Made by a program: the position numbers and the translations under genes. From positions 310,001 to 374,000 of the forward strand of contig DATELH010000002.1 of NCBI GenBank assembly GCA_035276765.1: 64,000 bases of DNA. The letters are read 5' to 3'. Shown piece by piece: positions 7,940-16,130 of the stretch. This stretch comes from DATASD01 sp035276765 (GTDB taxonomy: Bacteria; Patescibacteriota; Saccharimonadia; Saccharimonadales; UBA4665). Each line of letters starts with the position of its first letter. Position 1 is the stretch's first letter. Under the pieces are notes generated by a model. That model worked only from the letters and a program-made list of their open reading frames with translations, was not told the DNA's origin and did no database searches.

Positions 7940-9328
7940 ATGCAACCAGAACAGATGCCGGCGCAACCTCCTGCGCAGCCACAAACACCAAGTCCAGCGC
8001 CAACGGTCACACCGCCAAGTTGGCAGCAACCGGAAACGCCTTTGTCGCCGCCGCCCAAAAAACGCTTGAGTCTGAGCCGCACAAAGTTACTGATAATCCT
8101 GGGGATTTTGCTGGTTATTGTCATCGGCGCAGCGCTGCTGTTTTCGCACAAAACCAACAAGCCTGCCAGCAATAACGGCCAAATTACAGCCGACGGCAAA
8201 TATTATTACTTCCGCAGCGGATACGACATCAAACAATACGGCTCACTCATTGGCGACCCGCTCGCCATCAACACCAGCAAGACCGGCGCGCCTGTCAATC
8301 TTTCGTCCGGCCCGCTTGTGTACGCTTGTAACGTCCTGACGATTGCCGACCTGAACGCGCAAAAAGCCTACGTCGGCCCGCGTTCCGACGAACGCGGCAT
8401 GAGTCAAAACTATGTCGACAACGTGGGCAAAGCCACGCCGGCATCCGAGCTATACACTGTGGTCGACGGCGACAAAGCCAACGAATGCACATACAACGTG
8501 AACGGCAGTTACCTCCAGATTGATGTATACCAGATTCCGTTTGCCGGCGCAGGCACCATCACCGATGAGCTCAACCGCCGGTATGCGCAAACGACTAGCA
8601 TTGGCGGCCTGCCAACCTACAAACTCAAAAGCGAAGGCGCGGGCAGCGCGACCTACATCCTTAAGAGCGGCAATGCGGCATTTCAGGTGTACTTCAGCAG
8701 CGACAAGCATTTTACGCAAACGCAAATCCAAAACTTGCTCGGCACGGCGGCGCATAACTTTGCTTCGCTACAGGCAACACCCAAAGGTCCGGTGCAGCCA
8801 TACTACGACACGCCAACCTTCACGCAAAAATACGCCAAAGCGTGCGATTACATTTCGAACGACGACATCAAGTCGCTCACCGGCAGCGACGCCAGCATTT
8901 ACGGCTTTGAAGGCTGGGGTACGTCTACCGGGGTCGCAAAGGCGAAAGGGCAACTATATGATTCTGTAACCACGAGTTGCCAGCGCTTCAATACCGATTT
9001 GGGTTCCGGCCTCACCGCTGGACCATTCGACCAAAAACTCGAGGTGACGATTACCAGCTTCACCGGCGTGCCAGCCGCCGATCTGTTCCTGCAAGCAAGC
9101 TCCGACGGCAGCGAAAAAGCCAAAGTCGCCATTGGCGATGACGGCCTCGGCTACCGCGACACCTCAAGCCAAAACGCGCTCATCTTTCGCCAAGGCCGCT
9201 TTGTGGTACAGGTTATGTTCGATCGCACCGTGCAACGCAACGCCGGCCTGCAAGACACCGCCGCTATGACGCAAAAGCTGACGCCATACGCCCAAAGCGT
9301 CGCCACCAAACTCAAAACGCTCGAGTAA
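7940..9328 (+). CDS. Proline-rich single-pass membrane protein
   Basis: 462-aa protein. Residues 1-45 are Pro/Gln/Ala-rich and probably cytoplasmic, followed by a basic KKRLSLSRTK stretch and one transmembrane helix (about residues 50-68, LLIILGILLVIVIGAALLF). The remainder is a large extracellular region that seems to contain two similar halves, each with a cysteine-containing YACNVLTIADL or KACDYISNDDIKSL motif; this repeat suggests a duplicated domain. Four cysteines in the outer region could form disulfides. A GAGGGGAATT Shine-Dalgarno-like sequence precedes the ATG, so this gene has a leader, unlike many neighbours. Function unknown; probably a surface protein. Confidence 0.55.
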   Translation: MQPEQMPAQPPAQPQTPSPAPTVTPPSWQQPETPLSPPPKKRLSLSRTKLLIILGILLVIVIGAALLFSHKTNKPASNNGQITADGKYYYFRSGYDIKQYGSLIGDPLAINTSKTGAPVNLSSGPLVYACNVLTIADLNAQKAYVGPRSDERGMSQNYVDNVGKATPASELYTVVDGDKANECTYNVNGSYLQIDVYQIPFAGAGTITDELNRRYAQTTSIGGLPTYKLKSEGAGSATYILKSGNAAFQVYFSSDKHFTQTQIQNLLGTAAHNFASLQATPKGPVQPYYDTPTFTQKYAKACDYISNDDIKSLTGSDASIYGFEGWGTSTGVAKAKGQLYDSVTTSCQRFNTDLGSGLTAGPFDQKLEVTITSFTGVPAADLFLQASSDGSEKAKVAIGDDGLGYRDTSSQNALIFRQGRFVVQVMFDRTVQRNAGLQDTAAMTQKLTPYAQSVATKLKTLE

Positions 9329-9342
9329 CTTCAGAAGTGCTA

Positions 9343-9371
9343 TTGCTTTTCTCGTAAAAATGTGTTATTAT
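9343..9371 (+). promoter_or_regulatory. Leaderless promoter of lipoprotein gene
   Basis: TTGCTT (9343-9348), 17-bp spacer, TATTAT (9366-9371) with upstream TGT (extended -10). The hexamer ends 6 nt before the ATG at 9378, so transcription should start at or next to the start codon. Confidence 0.65.
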
Positions 9372-9377
9372 AGCGTC

Positions 9378-10226
9378 ATGAATCGTCGTTTTGGTTTGGC
9401 TACAGCGTTTACCGCCACCGCAGCTCTATCAGTAGGCTGCGGCATAGGTGAAAGCGCAAAAACGCTCGATGTTATCCCTGCAAACAATACTATCGAGCAG
9501 GTTACGCACAACCCGGGAAGTGCAGAAGCGCTCGGCGCGCTCGGCCTCAAACAGCAACTCCACACTACAGTGACCGATGCGTTGGGCCCACAAACCCTCA
9601 ACCTCTACAACTACACCAATAGTCTGGTAGACCCGCAGTCATTCCAGCGCATTGTTGATTTGTACGAAAAAAATCTGGGCAATATTCAGACCTACAACTT
9701 TACCATCAGCCCGCATGCTGCTCGCGAAAAAGTTCCCATTCAAGCCGATACCATGCCCAACCTCGACAAGGAGCACGATTTTGTGCTGGTCCCAAACAAT
9801 ACCGCCATGCCACCACTCTTTAAAGGTAATTACGCACAAGCCATCACGACCGACCTCAAGGCACGAGGCCTAAACGCCGACCAGACTATTAGCTTTGTCG
9901 AACAGCCTACCAGCAACACTGGCCAACCCGAAGCGTTTTTCGCCTCAAGTGGTCTTACGACTGAGATGTGCCAGGCATTAATCGTGGCCGCACCCGAGCC
10001 ACCAGCCGACGTACTCACCAATCGTTTAGCACAAGAAGCGGTTTGTAATTCGATCGGCGATGCGGCGATGCACGCTATGCATGGAGACGACTACGCTACT
10101 TATAGCAAGGCCATGGAATACGCAGAGGGGACAATTAGCGTCCCCATGGGCGGCACATATGTCGTCCAGGAGTTTACACTTCCCGAAACTACTTATGGCA
10201 CTGCGCAGCAAGCGCTCGACCAATAG
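9378..10226 (+). CDS. Putative lipoprotein
   Basis: 282-aa exported protein. The N terminus has MNRRF, a hydrophobic stretch (GLATAFTATAALSVG) and a cysteine in the lipobox-like LSVGC at residues 17-21, so signal peptidase II processing at Cys21 and membrane anchoring are likely. This gives a possible substrate for the Lnt-like enzyme encoded at 679-2151. The mature part has no recognised domain; it contains two further cysteines. The start at 9378 fits both the signal peptide and the leaderless promoter immediately upstream. It is convergent with the alpha/beta hydrolase gene. Confidence 0.6.
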   Translation: MNRRFGLATAFTATAALSVGCGIGESAKTLDVIPANNTIEQVTHNPGSAEALGALGLKQQLHTTVTDALGPQTLNLYNYTNSLVDPQSFQRIVDLYEKNLGNIQTYNFTISPHAAREKVPIQADTMPNLDKEHDFVLVPNNTAMPPLFKGNYAQAITTDLKARGLNADQTISFVEQPTSNTGQPEAFFASSGLTTEMCQALIVAAPEPPADVLTNRLAQEAVCNSIGDAAMHAMHGDDYATYSKAMEYAEGTISVPMGGTYVVQEFTLPETTYGTAQQALDQ

Positions 10227-10268
10227 CCGCTAAACCATTACATAAGATCAAAGTTTGTCACTCTATCT

Positions 10269-11084
10269 TTACCTTGTGAAATACAGGCTATCGATTCTTG
10301 CCGCAATTTCCTTGGCTTTGGTGAAAACTATAGTGTGGTCACCGTCGAACCATGTCACTTTCACATCAGGCCGGTGTCGTTGAAGCCGCGCGATCCCATC
10401 ATGCCATAATTTGTTTAACCGAGCAGAATACGGGGCATCGGTGCCCGCCATCGACTTGGACATAAGAAGAGTGATCGGACAACTGATCTTGTCGTAAGTG
10501 CCGAGCAAATGCTGCCTGAAATCATCCAACTCGAGATTGAGCGCAAGTATATTTTGCGGAGTAAGCAATACTTGGTGAGGCGTGCCTTTCGCCTCGTCCA
10601 TCGCTTTTACGGTATCCGGGTCTTCAAGCATAGTGCAGAACGCAGGCAAGAACGCAGCATCCAAAGTAGGTGCAGGTAGTGGATTGGCGCCATCGATGAT
10701 AATAAGCGCGGCAAAATCATCCGGGCGTGAAGCCGCAACATGTGCCGCCAGATCGGCACCGAGTGAATATCCGACCAAAAGAGGCTTATCTTGATGAACA
10801 TGCTGGCCTAAAATAGTTCTCACTACTTTTTGCGCATCATCAAGGAAGGCCGCTAAGCTATAATCATCAGCTTCCGATGACTCGCCGTGGCCGCGCACGT
10901 CGAAGGTAAAAACTTGATAATCTTTCGTAAGTTTATCGGTTATCGCTCGCCAATCCGGCTGCGTAAAGCTGACTCCAGGACAAAAGATGATGGGCTTGCC
11001 GTGGCCAGTTGTAGCTACGCGCAGTTCGACGTCTTTATTAAACACACTGAACTTTGTAATATGCCTTCCGTTGTCGCTCGTCAT
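10269..11084 (-). CDS. Alpha/beta hydrolase
   Basis: 271-aa alpha/beta-hydrolase-fold enzyme of unknown substrate. Visible features in order: oxyanion-hole region PGVSFTQPDW, the strand VFTFDVRGHGESS, nucleophile elbow LLVGYSLGAD with the catalytic Ser, and a late histidine in DGDHTIVF. The cap between them is helical. No signal peptide. TACACT with upstream TGC (extended -10; complement of 11091-11099) ends 6 nt before the ATG at 11084; the intervening AGGAGA is too close to act as a Shine-Dalgarno site, so the mRNA is predicted leaderless. Upstream in-frame codons to 11111 would include the promoter and are excluded. Confidence 0.8.
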   Translation of the reverse strand: MTSDNGRHITKFSVFNKDVELRVATTGHGKPIIFCPGVSFTQPDWRAITDKLTKDYQVFTFDVRGHGESSEADDYSLAAFLDDAQKVVRTILGQHVHQDKPLLVGYSLGADLAAHVAASRPDDFAALIIIDGANPLPAPTLDAAFLPAFCTMLEDPDTVKAMDEAKGTPHQVLLTPQNILALNLELDDFRQHLLGTYDKISCPITLLMSKSMAGTDAPYSARLNKLWHDGIARLQRHRPDVKVTWFDGDHTIVFTKAKEIAARIDSLYFTR

Positions 11085-11145
11085 TCTCCTAGTGTAGCAG
11101 AGTATTAACAAGGGCAGGCTCGTGACAATAGGCTATGATAGAAGC

Positions 11146-11304
11146 ATGAAAATATATCTTGCACGCCATGGACGCACCAACTATAACGACCTCGGACTTT
11201 GCAACGCCGATCCTTCTGTCAATGTACATATAACCGAACTGGGTAAATCCCAGGCTAGAATGTTGGCTTCTCGCCTCTCAGCAATGCGAACCCTTTTCGG
11301 ATGA
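11146..11304 (+). pseudogene. Histidine phosphatase (phosphoglycerate-mutase-like) fragment
   Basis: 52-residue remnant of a histidine phosphatase. It starts MKIYLARHGRTNYND, containing the RHG(R/E)T phosphohistidine motif, and continues to the helix ELGKSQARMLASRLS expected next. It then runs into unrelated residues and stops, where a complete enzyme would have about 130 more residues including the second catalytic histidine. The truncation falls where the 3' end of the convergent Nudix gene begins (11255), so a deletion or insertion has removed the rest. A TATGAT hexamer (11134-11139) still ends 6 nt before the ATG. Confidence 0.65.
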
Positions 11305-11755
11305 TCTTATTTTCTGGATCGTCACCGCTAGGCCGAGACTTGATGAATTGTTCTTCGATTTCCGATTCTGCAAACCAGCCGTAGGTAGAGTGGTCTTCTG
11401 GGTTGATTTTTATACTCTCGATTGGATCGGTAAACTTGGCAAAGAACACTACCTCGATAGAATGCGAACCTTTTATTTCATTGGCGTACGTGAAAGCCGC
11501 AAATGCATCGCCAACACTAATAGTCATTCCGAGCTCTTCTTTTATCTCTCGGATCAAACCCAAAATGAGGTCCTCTCCAAAATCAATGTGACCACCCGGA
11601 AGCTCATATACGCCCGGCAAAAACTTTTTAGTATCTGCACGCTTGGGCCAGAAGAGTTTCTCGACGCCGTCAAAATTATGATGGATAAAGGCACATGCAG
11701 TTATTACTTGCTGTCCCTGGGCTGGAGTTTCGCTATCGTGAGATGTTTTCGTCAT
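11255..11755 (-). CDS. Nudix hydrolase
   Basis: 166-aa Nudix-fold pyrophosphohydrolase. The Nudix box is intact: GHIDFGEDLILGLIREIKEE fits Gx5Ex7REUxEExGU. The preceding strand (LPGVYELPGG) and the FWPKR substrate-side segment are as in NTP or nucleotide-sugar hydrolases. Substrate unknown; it may clean up damaged nucleotides. The start at 11755 is set by TAAACT with upstream TGA (complement of 11762-11770), ending 6 nt before the ATG, so a leaderless message is predicted. Its 3' end overlaps the histidine phosphatase remnant. Confidence 0.85.
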   Translation of the reverse strand: MTKTSHDSETPAQGQQVITACAFIHHNFDGVEKLFWPKRADTKKFLPGVYELPGGHIDFGEDLILGLIREIKEELGMTISVGDAFAAFTYANEIKGSHSIEVVFFAKFTDPIESIKINPEDHSTYGWFAESEIEEQFIKSRPSGDDPENKIIRKGFALLRGEKPTF

Positions 11756-11795
11756 AATCCAAGTTTATCATGCCATCCTACCTCTGAGACAAAAC

Positions 11796-11842
11796 AAAAA
11801 AGAAGCCTTGCGGTAAGAACATACTGCTCCGTGCTTGGCTTC
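11796..11842 (-). terminator. Intrinsic terminator of the toxin-like gene
   Basis: On the minus strand GAAGCC pairs with GGCTTC (complement of 11837-11842 and 11802-11807), with CGG/CCG pairing inside, followed directly by a run of six T (11801-11796). It lies just after the CdiA-CT-type gene stop at 11858. Confidence 0.6.
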
Positions 11843-11857
11843 AGTAATTTAATAGTA

Positions 11858-12256
11858 TCAGAGCGTGTCGCTTATGTCAATAACCTCGTGCTTTCGATTG
11901 ACAAAGAGTATCTTCTTGATAGTTTTTTGCTGTTTAAGTTTTTGGAACAAGAATTTTTGTATTGTAGCATCGTGCAACTTACTCATTCTTCGAGAATCAA
12001 TAATGATATTGCTAGACTGCCTTGTTGCTCGCTTAAGGTTCCGCTCGACAGCGGACAACTTATCGGTCTTCGGAGACTTAATCTCGTAGAAGGTACCGTC
12101 GATAATAACATCTGCCGTTTTAGCCCTATGGCTGTTGCCAACGGCTACAAATTCAACAGTAAATCCATGCCGAGCAAGGGCATGGGCGGTCTTCAGCTCA
12201 TGATCCCATGGCGTAATACTAGCTGGAATAATAACTTTTCCCGATCTATGAGACAT
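11858..12256 (-). CDS. CdiA C-terminal-type (tRNA nuclease) toxin-like protein
   Basis: 132-aa stand-alone protein resembling the C-terminal tRNA nuclease domain of contact-dependent inhibition toxins (CdiA_C type). Features in order: IIPASITPWDHELKTAHALA at the start, the PD-(D/E)xK-like nuclease core TADVIIDG...FYEIKSPKTD (Asp, then Glu-x-Lys), NLKRATRQSSNIIIDSRR, and a final KKILFVNRKHEVIDI strand. It would cleave tRNA. No signal sequence or delivery domain is present, and no obvious immunity gene is adjacent. Start: the -10 TAAAAT overlaps an upstream ATG at 12265, so ATG 12256, 7 nt after the hexamer, is preferred. The stretch is AT-rich, suggesting transfer. Confidence 0.65.
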   Translation of the reverse strand: MSHRSGKVIIPASITPWDHELKTAHALARHGFTVEFVAVGNSHRAKTADVIIDGTFYEIKSPKTDKLSAVERNLKRATRQSSNIIIDSRRMSKLHDATIQKFLFQKLKQQKTIKKILFVNRKHEVIDISDTL

Positions 12257-12365
12257 CGTATCCATTTTAGCAGAGAGTCGTTTAGGCAGGACGATGAAAC
12301 AAAGAGGTTTGAGAACAGGACAAATGCTTCAAACTTTGAGGCATTTTTACATCTGTTACTGAGCT

Positions 12366-12441
12366 TGGCAGGGGAGACAGGACTCGAACCTGCGACACCC
12401 GGTTTTGGAGACCGGTGCTCTACCAACTGAGCTACTCCCCT
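12366..12441 (-). tRNA. tRNA-Trp (CCA anticodon)
   Basis: 76-nt cloverleaf on the minus strand. Acceptor AGGGGAG pairs with CTCCCCT; D arm GCTC/GAGC; anticodon stem CCGGT/ACCGG around loop CTCCAAA giving anticodon CCA; T arm GCAGG-TTCGAGT-CCTGT; discriminator G. The 3' CCA is encoded (complement of 12366-12368). Anticodon CCA reads UGG only, consistent with TGA being a stop codon here. Confidence 0.95.
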
Positions 12442-12542
12442 ATGTGTTGCCAACTGGCGACAACAGCAGCATCATACCGTATTTCGCGCGGCTTGTCACT
12501 TTGAAGATCGTCTTTAAAGGAAGGCTTTTCTGTTTTTAAGCA

Positions 12543-13061
12543 CTACAGTTGACCACTTAAACGAGGGTCGGAATCCAAGGCCACGGCCATAAATTGGCTC
12601 TTGTAAATCGTATGGTAATCGTTCGCACCGTTAACATACAGGTGGGGGCCAACTTCCAGGTTTGGTTCAACTTGATAGGGTTCTTCTCGAACAACCATTA
12701 AACCACGACTCAATCCAGCGGGCGGACCGTTTTCGTCTACTCCTTCAATACCTTTAGCCTGTACACGCAGCCACGTGGGATCTTCGTATACTGCGAGGTC
12801 GCGCGTGTAAGTAGGTAAAGGCTCAACTCGCAGGCATTTGCCAAGGTCCATGCCTCTGTCAACGACTTGTCCGTCAAGAATGCGATATGCGGAGCCTGCT
12901 ACAACCGCAAGCTGACACAGATGAAAATTTACTCGTCCCTCTGTGTCGTTGTAGGTATTAAAGGTAACAACAATTTGGCCAGCCATCAGCTGCCCTAAAC
13001 TAGCAACGCTCTCTGGCCGTGCATTGCGAAGCCGCTCAGGAGTAACATGCAGCTTAATCAT
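12543..13061 (-). CDS. Hypothetical protein
   Basis: 172-aa soluble protein, not recognised. It looks beta-rich (many alternating hydrophobic strands such as QIVVTFNTY, FHLCQLAVVAG, LMVVREEPY) and has no signal peptide, membrane helix or known catalytic motif. The ATG at 13061 is preceded by TATTGT about 7 nt upstream on the minus strand, again consistent with a nearly leaderless transcript. It sits between tRNA-Trp and the divergent P-loop kinase gene. Confidence 0.5.
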   Translation of the reverse strand: MIKLHVTPERLRNARPESVASLGQLMAGQIVVTFNTYNDTEGRVNFHLCQLAVVAGSAYRILDGQVVDRGMDLGKCLRVEPLPTYTRDLAVYEDPTWLRVQAKGIEGVDENGPPAGLSRGLMVVREEPYQVEPNLEVGPHLYVNGANDYHTIYKSQFMAVALDSDPRLSGQL

Positions 13062-13218
13062 TTTATGTACAATACTATGTTTATGGCGTATTGTAAATTA
13101 GCTGTTAGAACGCTTGTCGTAGTGGTTTTGCCTATCTCTGTTCGTGTGCTTTGACTACATACGCGCCACCCCGATAAACTTTTCGTTTTTGTAAAAATCT
13201 GATATACCATAAAGACAT

Positions 13219-13881
13219 ATGACGAAGGTACTGCCCGTAAAACCGCTGCTCATCATGCTGTATGGCTTCCCGGGAGCAGGGAAAAGCTATTTTGCGCGCC
13301 AACTGGCCGAGACGCTGCACGCGGCGCACATTCAGGGCGACCGCATCCGCACCGAACTCTTCGAAAATCCGCGTTACGACAAAGAAGAGAACGAGGTCAT
13401 CACCCACCTAATGGACTATATGGCCGAGGAATTTCTGTCTGCCGGCATGAGCGTGATTTACGACACGAACGCTATGCGTACCAGCCAACGCCGCGAGCTG
13501 CGCGAAATGGCCCGTAAAGCCCACGCCGAGCATGTGTTTGTCTGGCTGCAAATTGACGCCGAAAGCGCCTATGCCCGCGTAAGCAAGCGCGACCGCCGGC
13601 GTTCCGACGACAAGTACGCCACGCCGCTCAACCGGCAAACATTCGAAAAACAAATTGGCGGCATGCAAAACCCGCTCGCCACCGAAGATTACGTTGTGGT
13701 AAGCGGCAAGCACGTGTTCGCCATGCAGCGCAGCGCGTTCATGAAACGCTTGCGCGAGCTCGGCCTGGTTCGGCCTGAAGAAGCCGGCCCGAACATGATT
13801 AAACCCGGCCTCGTCAACCTCGTGCCCAAGCAAGTTGGCGGGCGTGTGGACATGTCGCGGCGCAATATTATAATTCGATAG
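13219..13881 (+). CDS. P-loop kinase-like ATPase (AAA_33 / polynucleotide-kinase-like)
   Basis: 220-aa P-loop protein. Walker A is GFPGAGKS at residues 16-23, followed by FARQLAETL and a GDRIRTELF segment; residues 70-80 (MSVIYDTNA) form the second strand with an Asp, and a basic lid RVSKRDRRRSDD is seen near residue 125. This layout matches the zeta-toxin/polynucleotide-kinase-like (AAA_33) group of small-molecule or nucleic acid kinases; the substrate is unknown. TATACC (13203-13208, with upstream TGA) puts the transcript start about 4 nt before ATG. The M48-like gene follows after 7 nt, so the two form an operon. Confidence 0.65.
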   Translation: MTKVLPVKPLLIMLYGFPGAGKSYFARQLAETLHAAHIQGDRIRTELFENPRYDKEENEVITHLMDYMAEEFLSAGMSVIYDTNAMRTSQRRELREMARKAHAEHVFVWLQIDAESAYARVSKRDRRRSDDKYATPLNRQTFEKQIGGMQNPLATEDYVVVSGKHVFAMQRSAFMKRLRELGLVRPEEAGPNMIKPGLVNLVPKQVGGRVDMSRRNIIIR

Positions 13882-13888
13882 GTGTTTT

Positions 13889-14593
13889 ATGGGAGTCAAA
13901 CGAATCCAGCTCCCAGAGATCGGCGACGTAACACTGTACAAACGGCGCAATAGCCGCAGTTTGCGCCTGAGCATTACCTCGACTGGCGAGGTACGCGTGT
14001 CGATGCCGCACTGGGTGCCGTACAAATCGGGTGCCGTATTCGCGGCCAGCAAAGCCGCCTGGATTGAAACCATGCGCGGTCAGCACCACAGCTTGCTCAA
14101 AAACCGGCAGGCGATTGGCAAGGCGCACCACTTATATTTCAACCAAACGACTGGCCAGCGCGTGACGTCGCGCGTGCACGCCCAAGAGATCCATGTTGGC
14201 TTGCCGCGGGGCTTTGACGAAACCAGCTCCGAGGCACAACGGGCGGCACGGGCCGCCAGCATAAAGGCGCTTCGCACGGAGGCCGAAGCACTATTGCCGG
14301 ACCGCTTGCAGAGCCTGGCCGAGCGCGGCGGCTACACTTATAAAAGTATCAGCGTCAAAGCTCTCAAAAGCCGGTGGGGCAGTTGTAGTAGCACGAAGGA
14401 TATCGCGCTCAATTTGTACCTCATGCAGTTGCCGTGGCAACTCATTGATTACGTGCTTTGGCACGAGCTCACGCACACCAAAATCATGCGGCACGGGCCG
14501 CCGTTTTGGGCCGAACTGGAGCGCCATGTGCCACACGCTCGTAATCTCAGCAAAGAAATCCATACTTATCAGCCCACGCTTCATCCGCGCTAG
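13889..14593 (+). CDS. YgjP-type M48-like metallopeptidase domain protein
   Basis: 234-aa protein of the YgjP/WLM (DUF45) family. The conserved core is SRWGSCSSTKDIALNLYLMQ, then LIDYVLWHELTHTKIMRHGP with the HExxH-type zinc site (HELTH) and a further His in MRHGPPFW. The N-terminal ~100 residues form the beta-rich domain usual in this family (SLRLSITSTGEVRVSMP). Members are intracellular zinc proteins; some are linked with restriction systems, but here the gene is paired with a small kinase. It lies 7 nt after the kinase gene. Confidence 0.8.
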   Translation: MGVKRIQLPEIGDVTLYKRRNSRSLRLSITSTGEVRVSMPHWVPYKSGAVFAASKAAWIETMRGQHHSLLKNRQAIGKAHHLYFNQTTGQRVTSRVHAQEIHVGLPRGFDETSSEAQRAARAASIKALRTEAEALLPDRLQSLAERGGYTYKSISVKALKSRWGSCSSTKDIALNLYLMQLPWQLIDYVLWHELTHTKIMRHGPPFWAELERHVPHARNLSKEIHTYQPTLHPR

Positions 14594-14636
14594 CGTAAAC
14601 ACTGCGCGCCAAGCCAATCTATGGCATAATACAAAC

Positions 14637-15761
14637 ATGCTAAGGAAACTCCGTCGGGCTAAACGCGCACCGTCCCGTGCGCTTGAAGCCACCAACCTTG
14701 AACACGAGCGCCTCACCAGTTTGATCAACAGCATGGCCGATGGCGTCATTGCCGTTGACCAAGACACGCATGTAGTGCTGTACAACGGCGCGGCGCTGGA
14801 CGTACTCGACATTAACACTGCAATCCAGGGCAAACTGCTGGCCGAAATATTCAAGCCTATCGACCGCAACAACCAGAAAGTGGACGTGCGGGAATTGGTG
14901 CAAGGCACGCGCACAGCGACTACATCGCGCGACCTATTGTTGCCATACAACGACGGCAGCAAAATCAACCTATATCTAAGCATTGCGCCCGTGCATTTGG
15001 GATACGGCAAAAGCACTGGTCAAAGCGGTTACATTTTGCTACTGCGCGACATCACTCGCGAAAAATCACTCGAAGAAGAACGCGACGAGTTCATTAGTGT
15101 GGTGAGCCATGAGCTGCGCACGCCAATCGCCATTGCCGAGGGCAACGTTAGCAATGCGCTGTTTTTGTCCGCCCAAACCAACGACATGGCGCAGATCAAA
15201 GCGGCACTCCAGCAGTCGCACGACCAAATTTTATTTTTGGCCGACATGATTAACGACCTCGCCACGCTGTCCCGTGCCGAGCGCGGCAAGCTTTCCGTAA
15301 GCATTGAACCTATTGACGTGCGCGAGTTTATCGACGAACTTGCCCGCAACTACGCCAAAGACGCCAAAGCCAAAGGCCTGCGTTTAAAAGTAGTCGCTGA
15401 ACAAGGCATCGGCCAGCTGTATTCCAGTAAATTGTACGTGCGCGAAATTCTGCAAAACTTTATCACTAACGCCATTAAATACACCGAAAGCGGCTCGGTC
15501 ATCATCGCCGCCGAACCAGTCGAAGCCGGCGTGCGTTTCAGTGTGGCCGATACCGGTATCGGCATTAGCAAAAGTGACCAAGAAAAGGTGTTCGACAAAT
15601 TTTTCCGCTCTGAAGACTACCGTACGCGCCAAACCAACGGCACCGGGCTCGGGCTTTACGTAACCATGAAGCTGGCGCACATTTTGCACGCTGAAATCGA
15701 GCTTAAGAGCAAGCTCGACAAGGGTTCAACGTTTTCGATTTTTATTCCAAACCTTCAGTAA
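14637..15761 (+). CDS. Soluble PAS-domain sensor histidine kinase
   Basis: 374-aa histidine kinase. Residues 25-140 are a PAS-like sensor (MADGVIAVDQDTHVVLYNGAA...ILLLRDITREK), 150-215 the dimerisation domain with phospho-acceptor His158 in SVVSHELRTP, and 235-370 the ATP-binding domain with N box (NFITNAIKYT), DTGIGI and TNGTGLGLY. No transmembrane helix is visible, so it senses an intracellular signal such as redox or a ligand. No response regulator gene is in the window. CATAAT (14625-14630, with upstream TGG) ends 6 nt before ATG 14637, so the mRNA is predicted leaderless; longer in-frame starts are rejected. Confidence 0.88.
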   Translation: MLRKLRRAKRAPSRALEATNLEHERLTSLINSMADGVIAVDQDTHVVLYNGAALDVLDINTAIQGKLLAEIFKPIDRNNQKVDVRELVQGTRTATTSRDLLLPYNDGSKINLYLSIAPVHLGYGKSTGQSGYILLLRDITREKSLEEERDEFISVVSHELRTPIAIAEGNVSNALFLSAQTNDMAQIKAALQQSHDQILFLADMINDLATLSRAERGKLSVSIEPIDVREFIDELARNYAKDAKAKGLRLKVVAEQGIGQLYSSKLYVREILQNFITNAIKYTESGSVIIAAEPVEAGVRFSVADTGIGISKSDQEKVFDKFFRSEDYRTRQTNGTGLGLYVTMKLAHILHAEIELKSKLDKGSTFSIFIPNLQ

Positions 15762-16107
15762 CTTGGGGGAGTGTTGGAAGTTGGTTCGCCGGAAGTTCCG
15801 GGCCGTGATCGGCTGGTAACGGAGACGGATCGGGCACGTTTGGTAATTTTACACGGATCGAAACCGGATCATTCAAGGTACCACTGAGAGGCGTGGTAAG
15901 GGCGAGGGCGCCACCACCCACCATGATGACGGGCCAGGCGGTGCCTTCGGTGGCGTACTCAATACCACCTGTGATAGCGATGGCCGGAGCGCCAAGCAGC
16001 AGTGTGAGCGGCACGCGCCCAATCCAGCCAAATTGACGGTCGTAGGTGACGGTTTCGTAACGCAGCTTAGGGGTTACAGCTTTAGGTGCGGACTCTTGGA
16101 CGGACAT
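15742..16107 (-). CDS. Small hypothetical membrane protein
   Basis: 121-aa protein with two probable transmembrane segments (about residues 33-50, VPLTLLLGAPAIAITGG, and 59-76, AWPVIMVGGGALALTTP) and a proline-rich C-terminal tail. No family recognised. On the minus strand a TATAGT box lies 9 nt before the ATG at 16107, giving a leader of about 3 nt; ATG 16116 overlaps the expected transcript start and is less likely. The 3' end overlaps the convergent histidine kinase gene by 20 bp. Confidence 0.45.
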   Translation of the reverse strand: MSVQESAPKAVTPKLRYETVTYDRQFGWIGRVPLTLLLGAPAIAITGGIEYATEGTAWPVIMVGGGALALTTPLSGTLNDPVSIRVKLPNVPDPSPLPADHGPELPANQLPTLPQVTEGLE

Positions 16108-16130
16108 TGTCGGCATACTATACCGCAAAA

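Noticed and set aside
11348..12430. 360-codon plus-strand frame
   Set aside because: It runs across the Nudix gene, the toxin-like gene and tRNA-Trp on the other strand and has no motif; a shadow frame.
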